Notes: a model not told the origin generated them from the letters alone. A stretch of 64,000 nt of DNA from Viridothelium virens (GCA_010094025.1 ML991819.1:171763-235762); one strand, 5' to 3'; positions 35,189 to 47,638 are shown, counted from the first letter of the stretch. Made by a program: numbers and translations.

Positions 35189-36724
35189 TCAAACGTCTGG
35201 TGTAAAACTCATAACTCGTATCGCCTTCGTTGCGTAAGTGCGAATGTGGTAGATGGCTTCATTCTCACTCTGTGTCGGATCTATCCGCTCGTATCTGCGA
35301 CAAAGGAGCGCGAACGTTGACATGATGCAATCGTCGAAGACACCCATCCACGAGGCCGGAATGTTGTGTTGTTGGCTGGCGCTGAGGGGCGTTGCAAAAA
35401 TGGGCTGTGGTTGATGGACAAAGGGCATGCCATCCTCCGGAAGTGTCAGAATGTAAAGACTGTCGGCGACCTCAAATAAAACTCGATTATGGTTGATAGA
35501 TAGCCAGCCACCCAAGTGAAAATTCGAAGGATTTGCCTCGCATTCGATTATCGTCGAGACGGCAGCAGCACGCTCTCTTGATCGGATGGCTTCTGGCCAG
35601 TCGGAACAGATGATGACACGGCCACTCTTGGAGACTCCTACCATGATCTTGCCGAACAGCGAGCCAGCACCCCACTCGTCGTCTTCTGGGCTAAGATAGT
35701 CAGCGGTGTGACGTGAGTGAGGGCCCGAATCAAGCTCGAGGCGAACGAGGTGATCTCGAGTTGGAGGACCAGGAAGATATGGAGGGCTTGGAGAGTCTTC
35801 GACCTGCGCATGTTTGTATCCAGGAGTTAGCAGCGGGTGCCGTATATGGCATACATGTGTAGTGCAAGTTTTGGGTTCAAGAATGCCCAGGAGACCCCCA
35901 GTCTCTTTCGAATGGAAATGATAGCCCTCTGTCCCGAACGAGTACATTACAGCTTTATCTTCCTGACATAAATGTCCGACGGCTCCGGTTCGGATGTTGA
36001 ACTCCGTGTGTAGCCTGGAGGTCTCCTGAGAGAGGTCATAAACAAATGCCTGACCTTGTGTGGAGACGACGCAGAGAGTAGGGTAGCGAAGATGGAAGCC
36101 TCTCGTTTCGCAATCGTGGTGAAGGATGGCAACTTGTTCAAATTGACCACGTTCTCCCTCGGATTGAACGACCTTCCAGATTTCAAGAGCGTTTTCCCCC
36201 TTATCCCATACTGCCCATCCCTTGTCGTACTCAAGATGTGCGTACGGCCGCACAAAGTCCTCGGGCAAGTGCCAGAGACGTTGCCCGGTATCCATGTCAG
36301 TCACAGCGATACCTCCAGATACAGAGGTAGACATGAACCATCGGTTCTCAAAATCTGGTCGAAAACGCCAGACAGCATTTCTACGGACGTGGATGAGGGA
36401 CTCTCTGACCATCGGCCTATCGCATGTCCAATTTCTCATTAGCAAACTTTGCTTTTTGCATAGCTGCTTCCACGTTGAGACATCATCCAAATATCCGGTA
36501 AAGGACGGGCTGTGCTTAAGGAATGATGCGATGTCTCGACTTGACGCTGGGTAGCATCCTGCTTTTGATTGGTAAATATGGTCTTGATGGCCATGGTCTA
36601 TGAACTGATGCCAGCCCCTTGAAGTTTGAATCAGGGCTGCGATTGATGGGATTGGTAGGTATTCGATGATCTGGAGCAAGATCTCGCTAGGCAGCTGAGC
36701 TAGCGATGCCATTTCGTCTAGCAT
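35189..36724 (-). CDS. F-box protein with WD40-like C-terminal region
   Basis: One open frame of 511 residues from the ATG at 36724. The F-box lies at residues ~8-45 (LAQLPSEILLQIIEYLPIPS, IAALIQTSRGWHQFID) and should bind Skp1 in an SCF ubiquitin ligase. A spacer with WKQLCKKQSLLMRNW, typical of F-box/WD40 proteins, follows. The remaining ~350 residues are made of beta-strand repeats (GGIAVTDMDTGQRLWHLPED, GWAVWDKGENALEIWKV, SGRVIICSDWPEAIRSRE) that suggest a degenerate propeller binding the substrate. The substrate is unknown. The frame continues 40 codons upstream of the chosen start. Met5 is an equally good start by F-box position. Confidence 0.8.
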   Translation of the reverse strand: MLDEMASLAQLPSEILLQIIEYLPIPSIAALIQTSRGWHQFIDHGHQDHIYQSKAGCYPASSRDIASFLKHSPSFTGYLDDVSTWKQLCKKQSLLMRNWTCDRPMVRESLIHVRRNAVWRFRPDFENRWFMSTSVSGGIAVTDMDTGQRLWHLPEDFVRPYAHLEYDKGWAVWDKGENALEIWKVVQSEGERGQFEQVAILHHDCETRGFHLRYPTLCVVSTQGQAFVYDLSQETSRLHTEFNIRTGAVGHLCQEDKAVMYSFGTEGYHFHSKETGGLLGILEPKTCTTHVCHIRHPLLTPGYKHAQVEDSPSPPYLPGPPTRDHLVRLELDSGPHSRHTADYLSPEDDEWGAGSLFGKIMVGVSKSGRVIICSDWPEAIRSRERAAAVSTIIECEANPSNFHLGGWLSINHNRVLFEVADSLYILTLPEDGMPFVHQPQPIFATPLSASQQHNIPASWMGVFDDCIMSTFALLCRRYERIDPTQSENEAIYHIRTYATKAIRVMSFTPDV

Positions 36725-37602
36725 AGGCGCAGTCCTTACGGATGTGCGGATCAATAGGACTAGTATTGAGTAGGTCACCGATTGACATCTCTGTGGAGCT
36801 ACTCCGTACACTTGGCCTTCGTGTATCCTGTCCTGTACACACACGATGCCTTAATCAGGGGAGTGGCACGGGGGAGAAGTTGACGTGAGAATGGGTACAG
36901 CCATACGGTCTTCAACAGCTGCAACGTCAGCAAGCCTCATCCACCAGCCACTTCCACTTCTAAGCCCCTTCCGCCACGTCCCGCCCCACACGTACTCCGA
37001 GTGTTTGGGCGATGCTAATGGTGCACCGCCCGCCGTTTGGTGAATTTCCCAGACATCTGCACATCCGATTGCGTGTGCTGGCAGACTGCAAAAGTCGTGA
37101 GTGCCGGGATTTGTACGCGATGTCTCTCGTCAGCACGCGTCTATCAGTTCAGCCTTCGTCTTCGCACTCCAAAGTCCCCTACCTTCGAGCTCCAATGCTA
37201 CACGCAGTCTGTGAACATCCAGCGAATTGCTCTTTTGAGGCCCACACGTTGAGTCATTACAGGTAACTTCATCATATGGTCTTTCAACGTCCTATCTGCC
37301 TCATAGGAGCCAAAACTTGAATGCGAGCGAGCTTTGTCAAGGACAGAGCCCGTATATGGCGGTTCTGTAGTCCACGAAACCTGGGTCACAGCAGCTCCAT
37401 CGCCTTGGTTCCACTTCAATCTTCAATCGGTGACGCGTATGTTTTCAAGCCTCCCACGTGGCAAATGTGACATCGGAATTCTCCCTTGTCTGCTATTTTG
37501 CGGACTCTACGGAGCCGGTTCCCTCTCGATGTGTTACGCGACGACTGTTCCTAAGACTCACTGCCGGCAGATAGGGTCTACCGTACATAGCTTTACCCTG
37601 AA
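36725..37602. other. Divergent intergenic region
   Basis: 878 nt between the F-box gene (minus) and the next gene (plus), expected to contain both promoters. No individual element is recognised. Confidence 0.5.
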
Positions 37603-40052
37603 ATGAGAAGTTATAGCAGGCAATGGAGTCATCGCTCCTCGACATCTTCACCGCAGTCGGAAGCTCTGTCCAGTCCGGTATGTAAATTTCCCATTAGCTC
37701 TGAAAGCTCACTGATAAAGCTTGACAATAGCATTACTATCACACCCGTGTATCCTCTAGTCCTGCAGTCTCTAGTGAACCGTTCGAGAGCCATGTCGCAC
37801 ACCAAAGACCTACTTCGAGCGGAGGAGACCCCCTCGTACCTCCAAACTATCGCCAACGCAACTACGTCTCGCGTCCTGTAAGACTTCGAGACTTTCGCCA
37901 TACCAGGCAGTGGCCACCTGCTGGATTTCTTCTTGACGCGGATATATCTCATGGGGATGCAGAGGATATTATATGCGCCGGGGCCTCCACTTTCAAGGGT
38001 TTCTGTGAAAAGATACCGAACGCTCCAGATCAATGTTACTGCCATGCAGTCATGGAATCAGAACATGCTAGCCGGCGAGACCGCGCCCTTCCACACCATG
38101 AAGCATTTCATTTGGCTTCTCTCGTCCTTGCCGAAACCGATTCCACCGATTTCGTCTGGGAGACATTGGAGCAGCCGTCCATGGCATACTTTAGTGGAAA
38201 AATCGCCGGAACTTGCACGCTTGAATACTATGTTAGCCAAGCCGGAAATACTCGACCCATTATCAAATATCCCTCAGATGCGGAGCCTAAGAAGGTGACA
38301 ATGCTTACAATATTGGACAGATTGAGACAGCTGGAGACTGGCTTAGACGCAGAAGTCAGTAATTTACTATATCTTCTTCAGATGGCGACTCACACATCCT
38401 CCCTAGAACCCTAATGACCTTTACGGTCATCTGTACCACTTTTTCATTGAAGATCCGGAGCATGAGAGTGACCCTCATTACGGAATTGATACGCAAATAG
38501 CAGATCTCTTGAAGACCCTAGGTTCTGCAAGCTATGGATGGATTGACTTCAGTGATCCTCGCCATCAGGTGCTTGGCAAATTTGTCAACAGCAAAGATAC
38601 CAGCATCAAACATCGTTTCTTCCATCAGCTGGTCCTTTCGGTCGAGCTGTACTTGCGAATCCATTCTCCTACCCTTTACAGCCAAGCCGATCGAAACAAA
38701 GTTCTTACCCAGTTACCCTTGAAGATTGCGTGGGATCTTGCGGTTGCCCAGAGATGGCTAGAAAATGTTTTTATTTCAAAGACGACCAGTGGAGAAAGCA
38801 GTCCTAAAAAGAGTACTTTTACGTTCGATTTGCGCACCAAGAACCGCCAGAAGGAAGCGTTGCAGGATTTTATGGACATGATGAAGTGGCCAAATAAGCT
38901 CGAAGTGGAAAGGGTTCTGTTGGAAACCGATCACCGTGCGAAACCAGTTGAAGATCGCTCCTCAGACGCCTGGTCTTGGTTCAGTGGTGTTATCCTTCCA
39001 GGCCCTACTCTTCCCTGGCTTCTCATAAACTCTCTGATTGATTGCGATCCCAGATCCAGCGACAATCTCTATTATCTGACGCACATGACACCCTCTTCGG
39101 GATTCCAATATCTTAGCAATACGTACTGGTCAAGCCGCTGCGTCGTGGGCAAGGTTCTTGGAGCGGCTCGTGGTGTTAACGAAACTGCTGGATGGGTTGG
39201 ACCTTGTCTTTATTCACCAGATCTCAACCGCATTGAATGTGTGCGAGTGCGCCAATTACCTGCTCTCGACTCGCGCCCACTCCCTGAAGACGTTGCCAGC
39301 ATGAATGTGCGAACGTCGCCCCTTGGACCCCTTGACGACGCCTACCCTGTTAATGACTATGAGCTGATAACTCCAGACACGGACGACATAACTGACGCCA
39401 TTCGCATCCAGAAGCTCGGTTTCCTGCCACTCAAGGAGCAGCCAGCTGCTTCGAAAGGTGCCCACTCGAACAAAAATCGGCCCGTGGTATGGGATGCGGC
39501 CATCATCTTCGCCTGCGACGGTGAAACATGTCCCATGAGACTGCGATACGACATTAGTTTCATTACTGCCTTTCCCTGTCACGAAGGGCCTCATGGTAGT
39601 GATCTCACCTGCAAACTTTTCCCGACCGCGCAACTAATGAGCCTTCATCTATAGTCCTCTTCTACGACTATGCCTACCGCGCCATTAAAGTTGATCAAGG
39701 CCTTCACAATATCCATAACTGGGCCGACCGAAATCGCCCTCGCTCAGAGTCCTTTCCCACCGCCATCCCGTTCCCATCCGACCCATCCCGTTCCTATCCG
39801 CACACTCCGCAAGATACTTGCTCTGCCGCCTCCGTCCTCGATGAGGTCCTTGTCATCGAAGCTCTCGGCGTCTCGGATAATGAGGTCTTCGCGCGGGCAT
39901 GGTGCGCGCATTGGGGTGTCAGTGCCATTGTGGCAAACGTCAAGGAGACTTGTATGGCATGTGCAGTGAGGGAGGCCTACGCAGCGTGCGTGAGCGTGGT
40001 AATCTTGACTGAGTGTGGGAAGGTCGGAGAGGTGGAGGAAGCTCGAGGATGA
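37603..40052 (+). CDS. Unknown fungal protein, four exons
   Basis: Four exons, 37603-37677, 37731-38354, 38407-39595 and 39655-40052; introns of 53, 52 and 59 nt with GT..AG ends; 761 residues. All phases close, and exon 2 and exon 4 are long frames lacking their own start, which supports the model. No domain is recognised. Residues 1-75 are Ser/Arg/Pro-rich. The middle has well-ordered helical stretches (RFFHQLVLSVELYLRIHSPT, KIAWDLAVAQRWLENVF). A region with many aromatic residues follows (SGFQYLSNTYWSSRCVVGKV, GAARGVNETAGWVGPCLYSP). Near the C-terminus is FYDYAYRAIKVDQGLHNIHN, then a Cys-containing tail (CMACAVREAYAAC). There is no signal peptide or membrane segment. Function is not known. 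It is transcribed away from the F-box gene. Confidence 0.75.
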
Positions 40053-41786
40053 GTGATCAAGTCGGATGCATGATGACGTTTGCGAGGTTGGGCTGGCCGA
40101 GGGGGTTTACGGGCTGAAATTAATATACCCATGGTCTCTGCCATCAATATTAAGGACTTGGGGCGTCTGGTACCTGAAGCGGGATATGGAGGGTTCCAAA
40201 GTTTCTTTTTTTACGACCTGCAGTCGTTATTCAGAGATATCCGAGAATACATGATGTCCGCTCCGATTGAGCCAAGCCTCCATGAGTTGCCGCTGAAATA
40301 ACTTCAATCACGTCATGAAATTCAAGAGCAATTGGTTCCACGTCATGGGTGACACCGACTCATCGCTCAACCGAGCCGTTGGGGCTGGCTGATAGGCAAG
40401 AGTACACTGTCGTTCGGGAAGCTGTACCTGCTGATATGCCTCTCTGCGTAGCCACAATAATCAAAGATGGTGAGCTATGGGCTATCGAAAGAGCTGAGAA
40501 GTCTGGATACTTTAAAGTATCCTACGCCGCGCATGAGAGAGTCGAGCTCTTTTGTGTAGGCCTCTGGTAACAAATTGCGAATTTGTTTGGTGATGGATTT
40601 AGAACTGGTATTTTAGTCTGCTTTAGAAAGCGTAGAGAGGCGAGCTATATCTTGACGCAGTTGATATAGGCTGATATAATAGAGCGGACGTTGATTTAGC
40701 AATTCTAAACCCCAAATTTAATTGATGATATCCATCTCCAGGCAGGACCGAAGACAGCTTTATGTCTTTATATAACATTGACCTTAAGCAGTCACACACA
40801 GAGACTGGCTGGTTCATCTTCTTAGAGGAATCGCACCAGTGACCGATAGACATCCATACCTGGACGAAAAGAATAATAGACTAACAACAGGCTGTGCAAT
40901 AATATGGAAAGGATATCTTGTTTTGACCCAGACCGGCGCGGGCGGTAGGCCTTTTCCAAACCTTGGTCTTTCGCCAAAGATAGTATATCCTGAGGTACAC
41001 AGAGATTATACCCAGTATTTCGACTCATAGTCCGATCCTGGTTGTAGAAAAACAGGAAGTGCTTTGCTCGAACTATAGATCATTACTTAGCTTACCTTGA
41101 CAAAGCCCATGCAATACCGCTTGTTATCGCCACAAGGCGCGAGATGATGTTAACTAACTTAGCATCATACCATCTGAGATTGATAAAACTTCGCAAGGTT
41201 GGCAAATTCTCTGTATTACTGAGAATCTATCTTTGAGCTTCGATAAAACCCGTCAAAACCCATAAGGAAAAGGGGGGAAAGACCGTCTCCATGCACACTT
41301 TGCAAAGTACAGTAACTCCAAGCACCGAGTATCGATGCAGAATTCCGAATCACCATCGCCACGCCACTCCTTCGAGAAACAAAAGTCCAATAGTCTGAGA
41401 TATCTCATTTATCCAACACAAAAGCTCCACCCATGGGTATCAGTGCCAAATCCTCAAACGCCTACGCTATATCGCCCAATCTCGCTGACAATCTTGACTC
41501 GCAAGTGGTATTCCACTCGAAGGGAAAAAAAAAGTACATATCGGAAACACGCTCCAGCTCGGAGCTCGCAGCCACAAGCAATGGCCACTGAAGTTGCAGC
41601 CAGTTCTCGCAAGGAAGACCCTGCAACACCACCACCTTCACTGTCAGCCCATTTCCTCCAAACCCGTTCCCGGATGACCCCCAGCACCTTGGAGGGCGCC
41701 TCCGTACGCTGAAATCTTCAACTCAAGAACTCTTAGTCTGACCCATAGAGTCGCCAGGAGATACCCTCCGACAGTTCGGGAGACCC
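40053..41786. other. Intergenic region with possible decayed coding remnants
   Basis: 1.7 kb of mixed composition. Short frames at 40080-40301 and 40349-40570 (plus) look protein-like but have no recognised family. The segment 40620-41330 is more AT-rich than its surroundings and may be an old transposon remnant. I cannot support a gene here. Confidence 0.4.
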
Positions 41787-43133
41787 TCAACCGAAATCTT
41801 GTCGTCCCTGTTCCCCAGCATCCACCGGCTCCCTGAAGATTTCGGTCCAGTTCGGTATCTCCATGGGCCCAGACAAATCTTCCCATAGCTCAGGGGCAGC
41901 GGCTACGGTCTCAGTGGTCAGAACTCTGCTCCCACTTGAGGAGGCCCCCAACCCGATCTCCCCTTTGCCTTGGAGCCGCGGATCGATGTTGGAGTCGAGA
42001 GCAGATTCTAGATCTGCGATTCCGCTGGGTGGAAAGGAACAGGGAGCCGGGGTGTGGGATGTCGGCTCAAGCGGCACCTCATGAGGATACAATCGTTCTT
42101 GAGTCGAGGAGGCTCCTGCTTCTGCGCTCCTCTGGGATCGTACCTCAAGCTTATGCTGCCTCCTGCTCCTCCCGTCCTCCCTGTTGAGGGGTGCTCTGGT
42201 TCTGGAGACTGCCGACGGCCGGAATCGCTGCTGAGCTCGCTGTAGGCGCGAGCTTCTCCGGCATTTGGGGTCCGGACATCTGTCAATGGCCTCGTGGATG
42301 ACCTCTCTGGGGATGCTGGCGCCATAACCTGCGTCTCTGATGGCGCGCATTGTTGCATCCCGCCCACAAGAGTGATCTTCATGGAGCGAATCGTGAATGG
42401 CCCAAAAGACATCGAACCAGTCCTCAGTTGGGACGACGTAGCCGTCTTCCTTCGTCCGATTGTCTTTCGTGGCCTTTGCACCACTTCCATGGGGCATCAT
42501 CCTGACGAGGTTGAATCCATTCGGGCCCCCTGCCCTGTACCTGAACAGATGCATGGCGTTGTACTTCTCGGGGGCGTCTTTGGTAAGGACGGTACCTTGC
42601 TGAATGCCTATGATCCTGTTGATCTTCTCTTGGGGTAGGCACTTCCATCCTTTCTTTTGCCGTAGGAAAGTTCCTTGGATGCCCCTAAATGCATCTCGGA
42701 ACTCCTCAACGTCCTTTGGTAACGCCTCCGAGAGCTGCTCAGCTGAGAACTCCGCCTTGCCCCTCTTCACTGCCGGGTTTCTTGCGAGGTGCCCCCCAAC
42801 AGCATCTTGATAGGTAGAGGCGCCCTCGTTGAAGGGTGCTGGCACTGTCGCCAGTGAGTTCTCCACATTCGTGCTCAGTTGCCCGCCATCCTGTTCAATG
42901 GGATTTTGGGTCGGGGCAAACTCCACTAGGAGAAGACACGAGTAACAGAATAAGTTTCCAAGTGCGCAGAAGGAAGCCCTACAGTGTATGCAGTGCCTAC
43001 CCGGTCCCTCTTGGTGTGTGGCGACCGTGCTGGGGATCGCCTCATCCAAATCCCTTGCCTGCCCGAAACTGCAAATGAAGCACTCGCTGCCAGGTGCTAT
43101 TTGCGTTTTACAGTTTCTGCATACGGAATCCAT
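41787..43133 (-). CDS. Zinc-binding protein with an integrase-like H2C2 motif
   Basis: One open frame of 448 residues. The N-terminus has paired Cys motifs (C5-x2-C8, C18-x2-C21, then C48-x2-C51, C56, C63-x2-C66), as in two zinc ribbons. Residues 247-291 give H-x6-H, then a 31-residue spacing and C-x4-C (HDSLHEDHSCGRDATM, then EAIDRCPDPKC). This follows the H2C2 zinc-binding pattern found before the catalytic core of retroviral-type integrases, though with C-x4-C where C-x2-C is usual. No integrase catalytic core follows. The last ~150 residues are low complexity (Ser, Arg, Pro, Glu). It could be a domesticated transposon part or a fungal regulator of unknown role. Single-exon status and the end are not independently supported. 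Confidence 0.6.
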   Translation of the reverse strand: MDSVCRNCKTQIAPGSECFICSFGQARDLDEAIPSTVATHQEGPGRHCIHCRASFCALGNLFCYSCLLLVEFAPTQNPIEQDGGQLSTNVENSLATVPAPFNEGASTYQDAVGGHLARNPAVKRGKAEFSAEQLSEALPKDVEEFRDAFRGIQGTFLRQKKGWKCLPQEKINRIIGIQQGTVLTKDAPEKYNAMHLFRYRAGGPNGFNLVRMMPHGSGAKATKDNRTKEDGYVVPTEDWFDVFWAIHDSLHEDHSCGRDATMRAIRDAGYGASIPREVIHEAIDRCPDPKCRRSSRLQRAQQRFRPSAVSRTRAPLNREDGRSRRQHKLEVRSQRSAEAGASSTQERLYPHEVPLEPTSHTPAPCSFPPSGIADLESALDSNIDPRLQGKGEIGLGASSSGSRVLTTETVAAAPELWEDLSGPMEIPNWTEIFREPVDAGEQGRQDFG

Positions 43134-46100
43134 GTCTTCTACAAGTGAGTCAGAAGGATGAAATAATGTCGAAGGGATCCTTTTCAGGAAACGAACCTTT
43201 GCCGTTTTCTGTGATTTTTCTGATTGCTTGGTAGAAACTCGACAGAAGTAATACGTCTTCAGCTTGAAGTCAGGTCAGAACTGGGGATAATCTCTCGAAG
43301 AAGTCGTCGTTGTGATGTCGTACCTCGTCTGAGATGTATGCTTCTTGCTGACTCTGTATCGCTGTTAGAGTTACTGCAACGGTAAAGGATTTGAAGAATG
43401 GGAAGATAGATTATTGTAAGAGTGTTATGTGCAGAAGAATTGCGTAGAAGTGGGTGGGTGAGAGGGCTGAGCTTTTATATCTACCTATTTGATAGAGTTC
43501 AGGAACCGTGGACTTGACACATGGTTGTGATAGTACGTGGACGAATTTTGCGTTTGTGGGAGTGGATATTAGCATGTGGTAGCCCGTAACGACTCCAGGT
43601 GATAGTAGCACTATGGAGATTAACTTTACCACTACCAGAACGATATCATTACCCATACTCGGTATTCGGTTCAAGGGGAAGAAAACAGAATAGGTAGCAT
43701 GGGACAGACTTTCTGGGCTCCATTCTTGTAGAACACATACCTGATTTGCAATGCTGACAGTTATACTCAAACAGTAAAGTGAGACAGGTTAACATGTGGG
43801 ACGCCAACACTGTGCTTATAGCCGCTGTCAAGAGTGCTGTAGGGAATCCTAATAGCAGTAAGTTTGAATTAGTGAATGGAGCTTTGAGCACAGTCGTGTA
43901 GCGAACCAATCAAACATTGACCCAAACAGCCCAGTCGCCAGTTAGCTCAGCAGATTTGTAGTACATCACCGCAGCAGTATAAGCTTTTCGGAGAGCAACG
44001 TAACGCCCTTCGGTGGCGTAAATAGCGTAAACTTTGCCTTAGAGACAGTAGACAACAGTATTAACGACCAAGAATAGGACAAATTGTGCATACTTTCGGG
44101 GAGGGTCGAGTGGCAAAACAGCTTTGAAGTTGGGTGTGATCGTTCTAGACGCTATTGACTGGCACCTCGAACCTAGCAAGAGTAACCTCCCAATCCCTCC
44201 ACCGTTTGGGGAAAGCGCTTCGCGCGTTGTGCTGAGCTGTGGCAGGCAGCTGAGCGGACGCCGCCTACTTAGCCGCACGGCCACTGGCCAGCAGCGGCCA
44301 ATCGCGACCAACGCCAATAAAGTAGACTCAAACTATCCACTCAATCAAGTCGGTAAACACAGTAGCATTTAATATACATGCCTGTGACTACCTGGCTAGC
44401 AAGCTCCTTCGTCCGAAGGTCGTAGGAGAATCGATGGTGGGCAGGACAGCATCGACGGATGGACAGGCCTAGAAGAGTGCACAGAAGCCTTTAGGACGCG
44501 GCATTCGCGCATGCTCCGAACTCTCTTTAGTTGGGATGTATTCCAGCCACAGCAACGATGTGCCCCTCGCTAGATTAATTTTAGCCTCAGACAAGCTGCT
44601 TGAGCAACCTAAACAACCCCTGCAAGATCCTAGAAACCAACCGAATAAGGGAGAGAAAGCTGTAAACTGATGGGCTAGGGAGTCAGATGAACGGAAATAT
44701 ACTATTGCAAGTATAATCTTTGGATAGAGAGAGTAGAAGGTACCACAGGGTCTTACTTTTCGAGCCTCTTACTGGGTGGCCATCGAGTATGCGGCAAGAG
44801 GACTGGACTGATTTGATGGAGTACTACCCAATAGCATGCATTGACTGCTCATGAGGCATACTTTGAGCCCATGAGTAGCGTGGGCACGAGGCACGACGAC
44901 TCGTTGCAGAGCAACGCAGCAAGTAGTCTCTGAATCCATGCAATTAATGCTGGTTATTACGCCAGCACCTTCATCTCAACCTGAGTCCTCCTTTCGGTGC
45001 ATCGCGCAAGCATCCAGTCCCTTTATCTCCAAAAATAATCTCCTCAGTAGCTGGTTCGACTTTTTCCTTAGCTCTCTGTTGGACCTGAACCGTCGCCCAC
45101 GACCCCTTCCTTATGAAGAGAGACGGCAATACACAAGCTCAGAAAAGACCTTTGGTCCCGTGCTTGAGTTGTGTGCGCTAAGCGACCTCTGGTGGTGTAG
45201 ACCGCAACTTTCAGCAGGGCTCGCAGATTGTTATTTCATTGGGCTGGCATTCTGGCAAGACCATTGTCTGGTTGCCTCCTACCCGATCTGGGCATCTCGT
45301 CACGAGCAGAACCGAAATGGTGAGGCTGCCATGACCGGAAAAGTCCAAACAAACGGTGGTCTGTGCGTCGCCCCTTGCTCGCGTGGTGTATTGACGGGTG
45401 GAACCCTGAGGCTGGGAGCCCTACTTGGGACTGAACCCTAAACCCGGGAGGCGGGAAAACTTCGTAAGCAACGGCGCAACGGGCCGACCTGCTCTACTAT
45501 ACCTGAGGTACCTCCGGGCAATTTCAAGACGGTCCACTATTGTCCGAGGGTGCATCCAGCATAGATTCGTCCATTATTCCCTTGTCCTCTGGCATTTTCT
45601 CCCGGCGGTATTAATGTGAGCATGGCGCCATCTCCACAAGGTAACTCCGTTTGGTGCCGAGCAACTGGCACCATCCTACGCAGGCACTAGATGAAATTCC
45701 TGCAATGTATCTTGTCCTTGTCTCATTTATGAACGTAGGGCCGGAAAACATATGGGCGAACATAGCGCAATGAGTCCTCTGCGCTCTTACACTCCAGAGG
45801 GGTCACACAAAAAGCTCACCTTCCGGTGAAGGCGTTCGTGCGACTGAGAGATTGGCTGTGGATTCTGATACCCGTCGAACTCAAGAGCGTGAGGCTTCAT
45901 GTTGATGCCATGATGAAAAGAGGCAATAATTGCTTGAGATTCGGGAGAGATTGAAGGGACTGATACGAGAGACTAGACAAGTCTGCACTGCCTAAGACAA
46001 AAGACAACCAAATGGGGCAAAAACTATCATGGAAACAGCGGCGCATTCATGCAGAAGAGTCCAGAACTGAAAAATCGGCCGTGAAAATGAATATCAGTGT

Positions 46101-47638
46101 GCTTTGATTGCGCAAGCAAGATTTCATCCAATCGCATCTCTTGAAGCTGTTCCTAGATTGATGCAGATTGGGGCAAATCATAGATGCACTGAGTGACGGA
46201 TCTGACGACAGAATGGAATTACGAAATGGCTTTGAAAATCTTTCTCAAAGCCGTAAATGTGCCATAGCTGTTGACGCACCATTGGAATCGTGAAGCGTGA
46301 CGGTAGCGCAGAGACCAGAGCTTCTCCTTCCAGGTAGGTATGCTCATATGACCAGGATAAGTACCTGGGTAGGGCCTCGAAACTTGCATCGATCATCATT
46401 CCCTCTCGTACGGGAAACACCCTCCAATAATTCCCAATAAGATGTTACCCTTGATTTCTTCCTCTGGCGCGTATAGTTATGAAGCTCAGGGCCCTTTCCC
46501 TACCAAATGACGTGTCCAGCCACGGGAAATTCGCCTGGCTTATGCGAGGCGAGAACTCTTAGCCATGTTGAGCTCGAACTGGTTTAGTGATGGTTGAGCC
46601 TGCTCAGCTTTGGATCATCTCCCGCCCTGTATTGCTTGTTATCATCCCTGACACACGGTCTACTTTCGGATAGCTTCAGTGGTGCAACGCTATGGTAGGA
46701 ACGGGTGGATTGTGACTATTCGTAGGAATGCACTGAGCAGCCCGAGACACTACTTACATTTTTTCATGACAGCCGATAACCAGACGGCAAATTCGCCTTG
46801 AAACGCTCTTTCTTTTGACCCCGAACCCGCCATGTCGTCTATTCATTTTGAGCTGACCGAGTTCTATGCAATCTGAGTGCAGACTGCCTCCTTGCAATAC
46901 TTGGCCACTGATCGCATCCAAAAAGCATGACGGCCATCCGAGGAAGTCTTCATCTCTAGTTATCGAACGACGGTGTCTTACAGAGCTTCATTGTCCGGCT
47001 CAGAATTTTGTGCGGATTGTGCTGATGTTCAATGATCATTAGGGGATCATTGAATGGATTACACAGTGAACCAGCGTTAGCCTATTGGAAGTCGCAAGTA
47101 GCTCTTCAACAAGCGCTTCAGTGATCGGCCAATCCCTCAAATCCTAAGTAATCGTCTCCAAATGAAGTCAACGCGTAGATCTACCACTAACCAGGTATCT
47201 GGTAACGGTAAACCAGGCATTTTCTGCTCGATGTTGCCATGAGTGAACTGTCCAGCAAATTCCTCTGCTCAAGAGTGATTTGAGAACTTAGGATTTCGTG
47301 TCAGTCTATTTCTGCTATTGTACAGAGAAGAATAACAACCCAATTGACGCCAGTAATGCAACATACTGGGTATACGAACCTGAGCCACCTTTTCACTAAA
47401 ATATCAGGATGGTCGATCGAAATTCAACCCCACATTTTGGAACATCTGACCCTTCAGATTACCTCTTTCTGGGAGTGAGGCCCATGGTGTAGGCAAAATT
47501 TTAATCCTACCAGGAAACCAAGGGCCTGATCTCCAGAGCCGAAAGAGTTAAGCTTTTTCCAATATCACAGAAAGATTCATATCTGCCGCGATGTTCTTCT
47601 TGACTTTATCCCGCCCTTCACCACTGAAGCAGATAGAT
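43134..47638. other. Long gene-poor region
   Basis: 4.5 kb in which I can support no gene. The longest frame (44938-45441, plus, 167 codons) shows no domain or codon bias. Partial tRNA-like boxes were checked and did not fold. A perfect 10-bp inverted repeat at 47028-47054 is listed separately. The sequence may hold long UTRs, a non-coding RNA or decayed repeats. Confidence 0.45.
47028..47054. repeat. Perfect 10-bp inverted repeat with 7-nt loop
   Basis: TTCAATGATC (47028-47037) and GATCATTGAA (47045-47054) are exact reverse complements around ATTAGGG. It lies about 600 bp downstream of the ERD2 stop. Confidence 0.8.

Noticed and set aside
40839-41030. Plus-strand frame (TTGCAIIWKG) vaguely like a LINE RNase H segment
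   Set aside because: The match is a few residues only; catalytic residues and neighbouring retrotransposon parts are absent.
43935-44000. A-box-like TAGCTCAGCAG suggesting a tRNA
   Set aside because: The D-arm does not close and no B-box follows at a suitable distance.
44938-45441. 167-codon plus-strand open frame
   Set aside because: No domain, signal or codon bias, and isolated in a gene-poor region.
45425-45450. CCCTAAACCC, resembling a telomere-type repeat unit
   Set aside because: Only one unit; no array.
46178-46420. 80-codon minus-strand open frame with protein-like composition
   Set aside because: Too short, with no family recognised; could be chance.
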